Shown here: positions 11,461 through 23,493 of the stretch, in pieces
How positions within the stretch are numbered: position 1 is the stretch's first letter
Layout of the letters: each line of letters begins with the position of its first letter
Source: Fragilaria crotonensis
Lineage: Eukaryota > Bacillariophyta > Fragilariophyceae > Fragilariales > Fragilariaceae
Reading direction: 5' to 3'
Assembly (NCBI GenBank): GCA_022925895.1
Contig: JAKSYS010000094.1
Coordinates: 1-64,000, forward strand
Length of the DNA: 64,000 nt
Notes under the pieces: generated by a model
What the model was told of the DNA's origin: nothing
Seen by the model: only the letters and a program-made list of their open reading frames with translations
The model's database searches: none
Program-made: the position numbers and the translations under genes

Positions 11461-12774
11461 GTGATAGTAGTCCTTTTTAATTCCACTCTCAGTACCACCA
11501 CGTGATAAGGGGTCGTGAGGTCGTGATGTCGTGCATTCAAGTGTTGCTCGATTACAGGTCGTACGGTATATAGCCTACTGTGCTACGGCTACGGACTTCT
11601 AAGTACATACTCCAGTACAGTATTTTTAACGTGAAGAATAAAACGAAATCTATGGCGGACTCTGAACGCTGACTATCCGGATAGATGTTGTTATCAATTT
11701 GCTCACATTGCAGTTTACCTTTACCTTTGATGATTGCTCACCACAACCCAACAAGTAGCAACTAAACATCTCTAGATGTGGCCATTTCACTCAATTGCAG
11801 TCCTTAGGCAGGGTAGCCATGGCAATTCCAAGTTTGCAGCTTGTGATGACGCCCATCTCCTTGATGGCATTCCAACAACATCACCAACCAGCATGCCTGT
11901 AAACCAGTCCTATGCAGTCCTGACAGTATGCCCAGCAATGATAACATAACAACACAATTTCCGGAGAACAGCAGTACAACCAATTCCAAATTACTGATGC
12001 ATTTGCCATCACAACAGCCAGCAATCCCACGGTTGCTCTGACAGAGAAGTCCACCATTTACCTGGCATCTCCATCAATACTTGCTTCTTGTTGTTGGGTA
12101 TGTTGTTGAGACTGCATACGTGAGCTGCTGGTTTGTGGGCGGCGGATTGGTTGCACCAACTTTGATGCCGCCAGCCAACAATTTGCTCAATGCTTCTAAT
12201 GCAACCAATGGACCAACCAGCATGAAAACCACTTCATTCTTACAAACCAGTACTCGTACATCCATGACTTCTCCAATGAAGCCTCCGTATACAGCGCAAA
12301 ACATGTTGTTGACAGGCCTGCAGTTGCCTCAAGCAACCCATGCACCAACATAGATGCCCACCAACATCTTAACTCGGATTCCATCTAACCAAGGCAGCAA
12401 TTCATCATGACCTCAGCCACCATCAAACTAAACAGCATCCCAAAAACATCCCAACCGGGTAGTTGTTGTATTCAACAAGATCAGTCGCTTATGACAATGA
12501 GGGTGATGATGCAGATGATGACAGTGGTACCAATATAATCCTTTATGATCGGAGTACTGTGAACAAAATGCGCGTAGGATGTTGAGATCCAGTACAAGTG
12601 GAATAGTGGATTTTTAATAGGAGGCTCTACGAAGGAAAAATCCACTCTCAGCGCCACTTGTGCAACAAAATTACCTAAATAATACCCACCCCAAAATTAG
12701 AGTACAGTAGAATTATACGGGACCCCGTTACACTCCCCTACATAATACCACTTCGGTGGAATTTCCGTACTTTT
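11461..12774 (+). repeat. Tandem 1.3-kb unit, copy 1 of 3
   Basis: The unit starts GTGATAGTAGTCC and ends near TTCCGTACTTTTG. It is nearly identical to 12775-14089 and 14090-15408. It contains identical short open frames on both strands that match no known family, and an inverted pair around a GTGGATTTTT motif about 190 bp from its end. Confidence 0.92.
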
Positions 12775-14089
12775 GTGATAGTAGTCCTTTTAATTCCACT
12801 CTCAGTACCACCACGTGATAAGGGTCGTGAGGTCGTGATGTCGTGCATTCAAGTGTTGCTCGATTACAGGTCGTACGGTATATAGCCTACTGTGCTACGG
12901 CTACGGACTTCTAAGTACATACTCCAGTACAGTATTTTTAACGTGAAGAATAAAACGAAATCTATGGCGGACTCTGAACGCTGACTATCCGGATAGATGT
13001 TGTTATCAATTTGCTCACATTGCAGTTTACCTTTACCTTTGATGATTGCTCACCACAACCCAACAAGTAGCAACTAAACATCTCTAGATGTGGCCATTTC
13101 ACTCAATTGCAGTCCTTAGGCAGGGTAGCCATGGCAATTCAAGTTTGCAGCTTGTGATGACGCCCCATCTCCTTGATGGCATTCCAACAACATCACCAAC
13201 CAGCATGCCTGTAAACCAGTCCTATGCAGTCCTGACAGTATGCCCAGCAATGATAACATAACAACACAATTTCCGGAGAACAGCAGTACAACCAATTCCA
13301 AATTACTGATGCATTTGCCATCACAACAGCCAGCAATCCCACGGTTGCTCTGACAGAGAAGTCCACCATTTACCTGGCATCTCCATCAATACTTGCTTCT
13401 TGTTGTTGGGTATGTTGTTGAGACTGCATACGTGAGCTGCTGGTTTGTGGGCGGCGGATTGGTTGCACCAACTTTGATGCCGCCAGCCAACAATTTGCTC
13501 AATGCTTCTAATGCAACCAATGGACCAACCAGCATGAAAACCACTTCATTCTTACAAACCAGTACTCGTACATCCATGACTTCTCCAATGAAGCCTCCGT
13601 ATACAGCGCAAAACATGTTGTTGACAGGCCTGCAGTTGCCTCAAGCAACCCATGCACCAACATAGATGCCCACCAACATCTTAACTCGGATTCCATCTAA
13701 CCAAGGCAGCAATTCATCATGACCTCAGCCACCATCAAACTAAACAGCATCCCAAAAACATCCCAACCGGGTAGTTGTTGTATTCAACAAGATCAGTCGC
13801 TTATGACAATGAGGGTGATGATGCAGATGATGACAGTGGTACCAATATAATCCTTTATGATCGGAGTACTGTGAACAAAATGCGCGTAGGATGTTGAGAT
13901 CCAGTACAAGTGGAATAGTGGATTTTTAATAGGAGGCTCTACGAAGGAAAAAATCCACTCTCAGCGCCACTTGTGCAACAAAATTACCTAAATAATACCC
14001 ACCCCAAAATTAGAGTACAGTAAAATTATACGGGGACCCCCGTTACACTCCCCTACATAATACCACTTCGGTGGAATTTCCGTACTTTT
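12775..14089 (+). repeat. Tandem 1.3-kb unit, copy 2 of 3
   Basis: This is a head-to-tail copy of 11461-12774, differing by a handful of one-base length changes in homopolymer runs and few substitutions. Confidence 0.92.
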
Positions 14090-15408
14090 GTGATAGTAGT
14101 CCTTTTTAATTCCACTCTCAGTACCACCACGTGATAAGGGGTCGTGAGGTCGTGATGTCGTGCATTCAAGTGTTGCTCGATTACAGGTCGTACGGTGTAT
14201 AGCCTACTGTGCTACGGCTACGGACTTCTAAGTACATACTCCAGTACAGTATTTTTAACGTGAAGAATAAAACGAAATCTATGGCGGACTCTGAACGCTG
14301 ACTATCCGGATAGATGTTGTTATCAATTTGCTCACATTGCAGTTTACCTTTACCTTTGATGATTGCTCACCACAACCCAACAAGTAGCAACTAAACATCT
14401 CTAGATGTGGCCATTTCACTCAATTGCAGTCCTTAGGCAGGGTAGCCATGGCAATTCCAAGTTTGCAGCTTGTGATGACGCCCCATCTCCTTGATGGCAT
14501 TCCAACAACATCACCAACCAGCATGCCTGTAAACCAGTCCTATGCAGTCCTGACAGTATGCCCAGCAATGATAACATAACAACACAATTTCCGGAGAACA
14601 GCAGTACAACCAATTCCAAATTACTGATGCATTTGCCATCACAACAGCCAGCAATCCCACGGTTGCTCTGACAGAGAAGTCCACCATTTACCTGGCATCT
14701 CCATCAATACTTGCTTCTTGTTGTTGGGTATGTTGTTGAGACTGCATACGTGAGCTGCTGGTTTGTGGGCGGCGGATTGGTTGCACCAACTTTGATGCCG
14801 CCAGCCAACAATTTGCTCAATGCTTCTAATGCAACCAATGGACCAACCAGCATGAAAACCACTTCATTCTTACAAACCAGTACTCGTACATCCATGACTT
14901 CTCCAATGAAGCCTCCGTATACAGCGCAAAACATGTTGTTGACAGGCCTGCAGTTGCCTCAAGCAACCCATGCACCAACATAGATGCCCACCAACATCTT
15001 AACTCGGATTCCATCTAACCAAGGCAGCAATTCATCATGACCTCAGCCACCATCAAACTAAACAGCATCCCAAAAACATCCCAACCGGGTAGTTGTTGTA
15101 TTCAACAAGATCAGTCGCTTATGACAATGAGGGTGATGATGCAGATGATGACAGTGGTACCAATATAATCCTTTATGATCGGAGTACTGTGAACAAAATG
15201 CGCGTAGGATGTTGAGATCCAGTACAAGTGGAATAGTGGATTTTTAATAGGAGGCTCTACGAAGGAAAAAATCCACTCTCAGCGCCACTTGTGCAACAAA
15301 ATTACCTAAATAATACCCACCCCAAAATTAGAGTACAGTAAAATTATACGGGGACCCCCGTTACACTCCCCTACATAATACCACTTCGGTGGAATTTCCG
15401 TACTTTTG
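14090..15408 (+). repeat. Tandem 1.3-kb unit, copy 3 of 3
   Basis: The third head-to-tail copy ends where the sequence changes to ACCGGAAGTGTG. The same three short open frames recur in each copy at constant spacing, so they are copied together and are not independent evidence of coding. Confidence 0.92.
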
Positions 15409-15850
15409 TACCGGAAGTGTGTTCTCAGAGTAGTATGCAAATATTCATATATGAATATATGGTGTATGGTACACACCTCGTACGTACTCCCAAACGTAAT
15501 ACCGTTTCAGGACATGACGACATGTCCCTATGCCCTGCGCAGTCTTATCACATAAAGTCGGCCGTAGAACTCGTACTGTACTCCGAAAATAACATAATCC
15601 CCTTTAGCGTCAGTCCACTCACGATTTGGCTCGCTTTAACGAGAGAGCCCATAGCACTGGAGTACGGAGTACTTGTAACTGGCTGTAGAGTGGCCACTGG
15701 CCGCACTTGCGAGGTCTTCAAATGGAACTCTCGATGTGAATGAAAAAAACCAAAACTGCACAGTTGGGGTCATCCGTCTTTGTCTCTCTGTTACAAAGAT
15801 ACATACAATTGCAGCGCATCGAAATTCTTCCGAAAGGAGACTAACTCGTC
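15409..15850 (+). other. Upstream region of the Zn2Cys6 gene
   Basis: No credible gene. It separates the tandem repeats from the start codon at 15851 and presumably holds the promoter. No specific promoter motif could be assigned. Confidence 0.4.
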
Positions 15851-18530
15851 ATGAAGCGCGAATCTGAGGTTGACGATCAGAAGAGCAAGGAGGACGACTC
15901 TGCCGGGCTTTTATGCGCATCTTGCGATCGCTGTCGCGCGAGAAAGACGCGCTGCGACGGACAGCGGCCGTGTTCGAATTGCTGCGCCAGATACATGAAG
16001 GCACACAAGCTTTCAAGGTAAGGCAAGACTGCACGTTCGTCGATCAACAAGTGCTCCTGTTCCAGTCGAACTACGCAATGTGCAAGGAGCGACATGTTGG
16101 TCTATAGGTCTTCTGCATTTCGCTGATCAGGGGGTTGTTTTGCACTGTGTTTTCGTCGTTGATGTACAGTATTGCGTTGCTTGAGTACCACGGTACTCCG
16201 GCATTCTAGTACTGTACTTCTGAGTCCTGTGCTTGTTGGAATATCTTCTGTTTTTCGTCGGTTGTACTTTACTGTAGTAGTGGTACAGCACCAGGTATAC
16301 TCGTACTACTCGAGTAATTCATCTGCAGTGTATTGAATACTCCGGGTGTATGACAATGATGTGATGAATCTCAAATTTGTGCTCCACTTTTATCCATAGT
16401 CTCGATGGAGTAGACCCAAATGAAATGGAATGCGTGTTTTCCCCTGCAAAGAAACGAGGACCAGTTCCTGGGCGCACGGGCCTAACGCGGAGGATAATCG
16501 ATGGCATGCAAGAAAGCGCGAACACGAACACCACGGGAATGGGTTCAGGCTCGAGCACGATGCAGCAGCAGGTTCTTTCAGGCGGAGGTGGATACGATGA
16601 ATTCGCTATGAGACAGGTCTTGCTGCAACAGCAAGGTTTGAGCGGATTTCGAGCGTCTTTGCGCTGCCGATAATTCTATGATGGTAACGTCCGCTGGTGG
16701 TTTGATGGATGCAGGAGGGGCATCGCAGCTTCAGCAACGCAATTACTTGCACCAACTTGGATCCGGTGCGATGCCCGGTGTTACGATCGAGAGCGATATG
16801 AACGTATCGCAGGGCCGTGCCCGACGCATCAAGACAGAGGATGTTGACGGAGAATACGCCAATTCTCCCGACACTGTCGCTGCCCATTTGCGTCTCCTTG
16901 GTAGTGACAGCGTCGATGGCAACAGACTGCGTGCCTTCTACCGCCTCAGCGTTGACGAACTTTACGTTCTTCCCCCCATCCCCTCCGATGAGGAATATTG
17001 TGCGCGCCACAATTTTTCTGTTAGTCTTCTGCCAGGGTCACATGAGCACGCTTTAAACGCTGCTCGTTTTGCTGAAATCGCTCTGGGTGCAGTTGTTCAC
17101 AATGAGATAGCCTTGGCCATGGAGCTTTGCAATGCCACTGTCCACAGTCTTCGGGAATGCATGAAAGATCCCGTGAAGCCAGAGTACGCCTTTGAGGTTG
17201 CTCGTGCGTATTTCTTGCTCGGTGTATTCCGCGCTTTCAGAGGTGACATGATGAGATATTTCAAGTATCGCCGTGCCTCGATGTTGCACCTTTCAAAGTT
17301 GAGGTAAGTTCATTTTCCTCAGACGGGTAGTGAACCATTTTCTAAATGTTGTTCGACTCTAGAATGAAAAGGGGTTGGAACTTCTGCTGGCGGCAATTGC
17401 TTACTTGATGCGTGGGCATACATGATGTATAATGCCGACGAGAATAAGCTACCAAACATTGATGATTCCATCCCCAGGATTCCGTGCCAAAACCCACAAC
17501 AAGGGAAAAGCCAGACAGAGATCGAATACGGGCTATGTTGCGGTGCCTCAGCGATCGCGTCGGACCCCAAGAATCAGATGTGGATCCAGGGTGCGCCTCC
17601 TGTCTACCTCAACAACGAGGCCCCGCTGAATGCTCGTTCCCTAGATGCTGTTGCTTGCGCGATTCGTTCTTGCTGTGACCAAGCCAATAATCGCTTCTCG
17701 ATGATTGCGCAAGCTGCGAATCCTGAGGACGCTGCAGAGAACCAGTTGGTATTAGTGACGCCAACGAGCACCGCGGTGTTGGCTCACGAGAACGAGCTTT
17801 GTAGTCGCAACATGGTTTTGTCTGCTTATACCCTCCTCCAACAGCACGAAGCGAGGACGGCGACGACAACACAGCACAATCAGGGTCACCACATGATTAT
17901 TTCCGCAATCGACGCTTTCTTGGACGAAGGCGATGAAGATGGTTCTGGCGGATTTACTGATGGCCAAGTCCAAGTCTACTCAGTGTTTGCAACACCGCGA
18001 TTGAGAATCCACTGCTGCTTCACCACGGTGGGCCAACTTACCACATGGTGAGTAATTCAGCGATCCTCTTGTGTCACCTGATGAATGGAATGCATGCTAT
18101 GGATGCCTCCGCCAGCAATGGATCGTCTAGGGAAATGGAAGCGGCTGTGTTCGAGGAGATTTTGGATACATTCTTGTCGGTTCGTAAGCTACTCAACATT
18201 CATCGGAGAAAACTGCCGGTGAGGCTTCGATGCCACGCAATCCACGACCCAGCATGCGCGGTCCACAGGAAGGAAAACCGTTTGTGGATCTGGGCGAGAC
18301 TTTGATGTGGTTGTCGCGGATGTCAAGGGTTCGTCTTGATGGCGTGCAGTCCATGTGTCGCCGCTGAGCGAGCTAAGAAAGCGAAGAGCATGAAGGAATC
18401 TGAATATGCTCGTGAAACTGATGCGATGATGGACGGTAATGACCTCGATAGGGCACTTCTCGATTTGAGAGTGAGTTCGACCTTGACGATGACGCGCCTC
18501 AGCATGCTGTCATCAATTATTGCAGCCTAG
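15851..18530 (+). CDS. Zn2Cys6 (fungal-type) zinc-cluster transcription factor, frame-disrupted
   Basis: Exon 1 (15851-16017) starts at ATG and encodes CDRCRARKTRC followed by PCSNCC, giving the C-x2-C-x6-C-x5-C-x2-C order of a binuclear zinc cluster. A GT-AG intron (16018-16399) follows. Exon 2 opens with VDPNEMECVF, which supplies the last Cys, then KKRGPVPGR, the basic linker usual after this domain. The last loop is therefore longer than in fungi. A second GT-AG intron is likely at 17304-17362. The downstream regions at 16678-17303, 17422-17990 and 18045-18210 look protein-coding, with helical segments, but lie in different frames. At least four frame changes (near 16640-16670, about 17400, about 17985 and after about 18210) are not explained by introns. 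Either the gene is decaying or the sequence has indels. The predicted role is sequence-specific nuclear DNA binding; the target is unknown. Confidence 0.7.
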
Positions 18531-18813
18531 ACGATACTACATAGCCAGGGTGCTCAATAGTAAAGGGTCGAATATTTCAGAATTTTAAAATGTTGAGCGA
18601 GACGTTGTTCTGATTTTTTCTCTCCGTGCTTTTACGTCGAATGAGACGTTTGTTGTCTTTGGTTTGCCAATGTTTTCAACCACATAACATTATAATCAGC
18701 GTATGGTGTAATATGCCGACACGAACCTAGAGCTCGACGAATTTCCCAACACATAGACAGCATTTTGTGATACCTTTCCACATCCAGATCTTTTTTAAGA
18801 CTTGCCGCCGGTG

Positions 18814-21800
18814 TTACGCGACGGCGAACGGAACTTCTGATTGATCGTTCCTTCGGTGGGACGGTTTACGATCCCGATCTGGGGCCCGCGGCGCTTTTGG
18901 TCTTGCTCTTCCGACGTTAACATCAGCGTCGACGATCTTGGAAGATTTCATCCTATGCTTGATTTGCGGCTCCTGCACATCACCACTACTATTTCCAGCC
19001 CTTGATGGGGTGGCGGAATTCTTGTCGACTTGTGAACCACCAATTCGCAAACGTTCTCCTGTGTTGGTTATCGCGCTGGCAGACACGGACATAAGCGTCG
19101 ACTGTCCATTAAGTTGGGCTTTCAGGACGAGGTGCTTGATTGTCTCTTCTCGTTGGCAGCAGATGAGGCAGTTGAAAGTGCATTGGAGTTTCTCGCGCGA
19201 ATGCTCGGTTGAGAAATTGATCTTCTAGATGGCGCCTTTCGAAACGTGGGCTTGGTGAATTTGATGCTGTCATCGTCGGATGACAGCGCAGTCGATCGTC
19301 GGCAGGAGCGGTTTGACTTGCAGGGTTTCAACGATCTAGATCGTCGCGTATCGATATTGACAGCCTGGTCCAGCTTAGGAGATCGAGCCGAAGAACTATT
19401 GGAAGACATCGCGCTTGACTTTCCTGACTTGCTCGGTGGTTCATCGTCGACGACAGCGACACAAGTTCGAGCTGTTCTCGTCGCTTCTTTAGTCCGAGTT
19501 TTCGCCGCCTTCGAAGCCGGCAAGGACGAAAGAAATGGTTGGGACGACTCACTCTTCAGCTCTGACGCAACAGGAGAAGCCCTTTGTGCCTTCCGGGCGG
19601 CACCGCCTCTCATTAAAGCCGCAAGGACTTCCTCCGGAGATATGGACAGCGACTTGAAGGGATCATCGTCGTACGCAGCGGGAGCTGGTAGTGTCTCGTT
19701 TCCTTGCCCGTCCTCATCTCGAGAGCCACCCGCGCTTCGAGAAGGCAACTTAGAGGACGCGTCGTCGCGTCTTCCTTGAGCCGGAGCAGGCTCTGAACCC
19801 CTTCCGTCCACGTCAGCTTGTCGAAAACTTGATGATTTATTGAAACCCGTCACAAAATCAGGCTTCACCTTCAAGGGGCCTGACAGCGGGGCGCGATTAG
19901 ACTGTCGAATATTCTCGGGCACCAAGTTGTCGCGTCTGCCGTTGAGGTCAGGTCCGCGATGTTCACTGCTACGCGACTGGACGCTGGTTCTAGTCGACCG
20001 GCCTGGTCTTTCGCTATTGACGTCTTTCGGCTTCTTTTGCCTTTTGTTGTTATTCCTGCTACTCTTGGACGAGAGTATGTGAGAACTTTCCGACTTCTGT
20101 GCTCGGTCTTCGTTTTCATCGGCCTGTGATGTTGATGGCAATTTGAGGTTGAGAGGTTCTGACACTTTAATATCCACAATCGGCTCAGCCATCATCATCG
20201 CAGGAGGGTTCATCACTGGTCGATGCACTGCAGTGTAGTCTTTTCGACTAGCATGCTCTTGGACGATGGCGTCGCAACGGTGGATGCCAACCCTTGCAGA
20301 CTGCCTTCGAGGCTTTACGTTCACGTAAAGGCTGCGGCTCCTTCAACGAAATCATGTTGGCAGGAAGCGCAGTTTGTTTGAATGGCGGTCTTTCTCGCTT
20401 CCTCCTCCTCGTTATTCCCTGGCGAATGAATTGTGGCAGCCAAACTTGTTCTCAGTAGAATTTCATCTGATATAGCGGAAGCCTGCTCTACAACTTTTAC
20501 CTTCTTTCGTTCGATATTCGTCTTCTTCTTGATTGCCAGGGCTCTTCCGCTGTCAGCTGCGACGTCATTTGAATGCGCCATGTGATTTCTATCCGATTTC
20601 AGTCTCTCCTGGGCGATGTCATAGAACGCTGGTGAATTTCCGACTTTACCTGCTTTCTTCTCATCTGCCACCATTTTCATGTCCTGCTGTGCGAAGTTGG
20701 GCACGACATCAAGGACCGCCAGGGAATCTCGGCTTGAAGAATTTGCGCCAAATGTCCCTTCCACATCATTCTTGGAATGCTGCCTGATTTCTAATTCCTC
20801 TGCCGTTTTTAAAGTCACGTTTGATGACAATCGCAGGTGCTTTGAAGTTGATGACAATCGCAGGTGCTTTGAAGTTGAAGACTCTTCCAAACAGTAAGAT
20901 GCTGGTTTCAGCGAGGAAGATACAACTACCATATCCTTGCCATCTTTCGTTCGCTGTTGTTCTGCAAGTTCCGAATCTACCGGTTCCGACTTGGAACAGC
21001 CTTGCGTTCCTGGCATTTGCGCAGAATCTGGATTTGAAACATTACCAACATTCAGCTCTCGGTTCATGTCACCGTCATACGTAGTCAACCACGATTCAGA
21101 CAATACAGCAGGGAGGCTGTTGTTCTGTTCAGAATAAAAACACATCTGCTCTGGAGAGCCGCTTGGGTGTACTGCACCTCTCGCTTCCATCCTCCTTGCG
21201 AAAACGCGATCGCTCTACATTGTCGATGTTGTCCTTTCGCTCCACTTGAAAACATCGGTGAGCTTCGCCTGGGCAGGCAATAAATCATTCTCAATAGTCA
21301 ACATAATGTTCTGGATGAACGCTTTCAACGCCAGATTATCATTCCGGTTGAGATCGTCCTTTGACTCAGCACTATTAGAACCGAATGACTGAAGCGACGG
21401 CATACCTCATACATTGCGTATTCATCGCGTCGCGGCTTGATTTTGGTTTGTTCCATCATTCTATTAAATGAATTGATCACGGCTCCTGCATGGTCAAGAT
21501 TTTCAAGTTGCTCTTCCGCATCTCGTAGCTCTTGGGATGCATCAAACATGTCATCTTCAACCTGCGCGTTTTCCTCCAGCGAACCAATCGACTCCTGCAA
21601 GAAAGGATGATGATCACGTTCCAAAATCTTCCAACGAATTCAGAGCGCCCAAGTTCGTCCATACTATCTAGCGACTTGGAGGAGCCGGCATCTGCCTCAC
21701 TGTTGGAAGATTGATCTAGTTCTTGTCCCTTATTGGGTAGTTTCCATTGCTCCTTCTCCATCCCTTGTCCTTGGACCTCAGGTAGCACCATCAAATTGGT

Positions 21801-22743
21801 CACAGGAGGCGCATCAACTTCATAATTTGATTTCTGCATCGACTTTGAGTTTGGCGTGCAAGCTCGATGCCCTGTCTAACCCTGATATCTTCGTAACTCT
21901 CCGCCTCTTCTTCTTGCAGACGGAAAAGTGATGTGAGAGTCGGCGGCTTTTCTTTGGAGGATCAACGCCGCGATGAAACGTCTTTTCTGGTTTAACATCT
22001 ACCGCATAGCCCATGAGAGAGGAGAAGACAGCCGAGGCAGTTATCGGGACAGGATCTGCTTGTCTTGCAGATGCGCGATGAGACTGATTTAGGTATTGAA
22101 CCGACTGGGATTGTTGAAAACTGAAACCAGCGGGTTTAACTTGTCGATCCGATGTTTGAGTATCGACAGAGGCATACCGTGTCCGACTCTGCGTGCTATG
22201 CGTGGACAACTCCAATCTTTCGTTCTCCGAGCGCACGTGCATAGAGTGATTTGCGGCTGTCCGCACTCTTGGAGGGCTACCGCTTGACGTTGTTGATACT
22301 GATCTTGAACTAGACCGTGTACGTAAGTCACGAGTCGGCCGTGTCGACCCGCCTCTCCAACGAATCCGATCAGGGTCATCACTTGCTTGAGAACCCAACA
22401 AGCTTTCTGCGCCACTAAGATGTTCCCAAGGATGTCTTTTCCGATGATGCTGTGATATGGAGACGCGAGACGAGCCCTGCGATGTCGCTATTGATGTTGC
22501 GACTGACGAAGTCTCACTGAAATTCAACCCATGACTCGTAGAGTCTTTATGAACGTTGCGACTGTGAATCGACGACTCACGATTGGGGAGGGAAGCTGCT
22601 GATGGGTTGGGCGAGTGGTTGAGTGAGCGTTGTGAGGGACGATCTTGTGCATCGTTGTCGTCGTCTTCGCTGTCCTCACGACCTCGCGAATGGAGGGCCG
22701 TCATCCCAGGGGCAAAATCCACATACGGCTGAGGGTATGGCAT
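18814..22743 (-). CDS. Long Ser/Arg-rich, probably nuclear protein of unknown function, frame-disrupted
   Basis: Five minus-strand blocks follow one another with similar composition: 22743-21820, 21839-21325 (two frames), 21190-20321, 20324-19122 and 19092-18814. Together they suggest one gene of roughly 1,200-1,300 codons starting at 22743 (MPYPQPYVDFAPGM). The first block is Ser/Arg/His-rich and ends with a basic bipartite cluster (KKSRR and KKKRRR), which could be a nuclear localisation signal. The second contains an acidic, coiled-coil-like stretch (ELRDAEEQLENLDHAG). The fourth is rich in Ser, Lys and Arg. Neighbouring blocks overlap by a few bases in different frames, and no convincing introns sit at the joins, so about four frame changes are needed. 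No catalytic domain is recognised. It may be more than one gene. It converges on the zinc-cluster gene, with about 280 bp between them. Confidence 0.5.
20821..20874 (-). repeat. Perfect 27-bp tandem duplication inside the Ser/Arg-rich gene
   Basis: Two identical 27-bp units (20821-20847 and 20848-20874) encode a doubled nine-residue motif (KHLRLSSTS). The unit keeps the reading frame, as expected if the region is translated. Confidence 0.85.
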
Positions 22744-22935
22744 TCTGAACGACCGGGTATTGACTTCCGAATTGTTCAGTGCCTCAGATGAAGGTGGTCA
22801 AGGGATCGGATCGAGGGCAGTTGTCCTCCGAGTATAGTATTATGGTGCCTGGCGTGTGGAGCACTCGAAGTACAATCAGCAAGGACGCTGACTAACTACC
22901 AGGTACTCCGAGTACCATAAGGACATGCACATCGC

Positions 22936-23493
22936 TGTCAGATCATACTGTGCTACCGTTGGTACTGTTGGTGGAATCGACGGTACGACCGTACGACGCG
23001 ACAACGATATCGAGCTCGACAGTACGACTGTACCAAAGTACGACTGTAGTAAAACTAATTGTTCGTGCGGATCGACGTCCAGCAATGTCTATCAAGAGGA
23101 GGATCTTGGTTGGACGATTGTGGGCAAAGGTTCAAAGAAGTACAAGACCAAGACCTGACATAAGGAGATATGCCTTGAAGGCTGGAACTGTATGAAAGCC
23201 TTATTAGGCATATGTCTCTTGGGATTTGGAGACTGGGTTGATGAACTTGGTTTGCTTTCGGTCTTGGAGTTGGTCTTGTTCCAACTCGGACTTAAGGAAA
23301 GCAATCTTGTGTTTGTGTTGTTTTGTTGGATGGGATGTGTGTTCAATCTTGGGAGCTTTTGGAGTCCAAGAACAAGATTGGAATCGATCTAGAAAATGTA
23401 ATTCTAGATCTCACAATATTCGAAAACGGTATTTAGTAGTGTCTAGGAGAACTACTGGATTAAGAGTCTACGGTATTGTTGAATTGTTTAACA
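22936..23493 (+). repeat. 5' LTR of the young Copia element
   Basis: 558 bp, starting TGTCAG and ending AACA. It is identical to 28156-28714 apart from a single one-base length difference seen by eye. Confidence 0.95.

Noticed and set aside
12074-12384. Overlapping 62-90 codon frames on both strands, repeated in each 1.3-kb tandem unit
   Set aside because: They recur only because the DNA is copied. No family match, and both strands are open over the same bases.
19246-19779. Plus-strand 177-codon open frame
   Set aside because: It lies antisense to the Ser/Arg-rich gene, whose strand has far longer and compositionally consistent frames.
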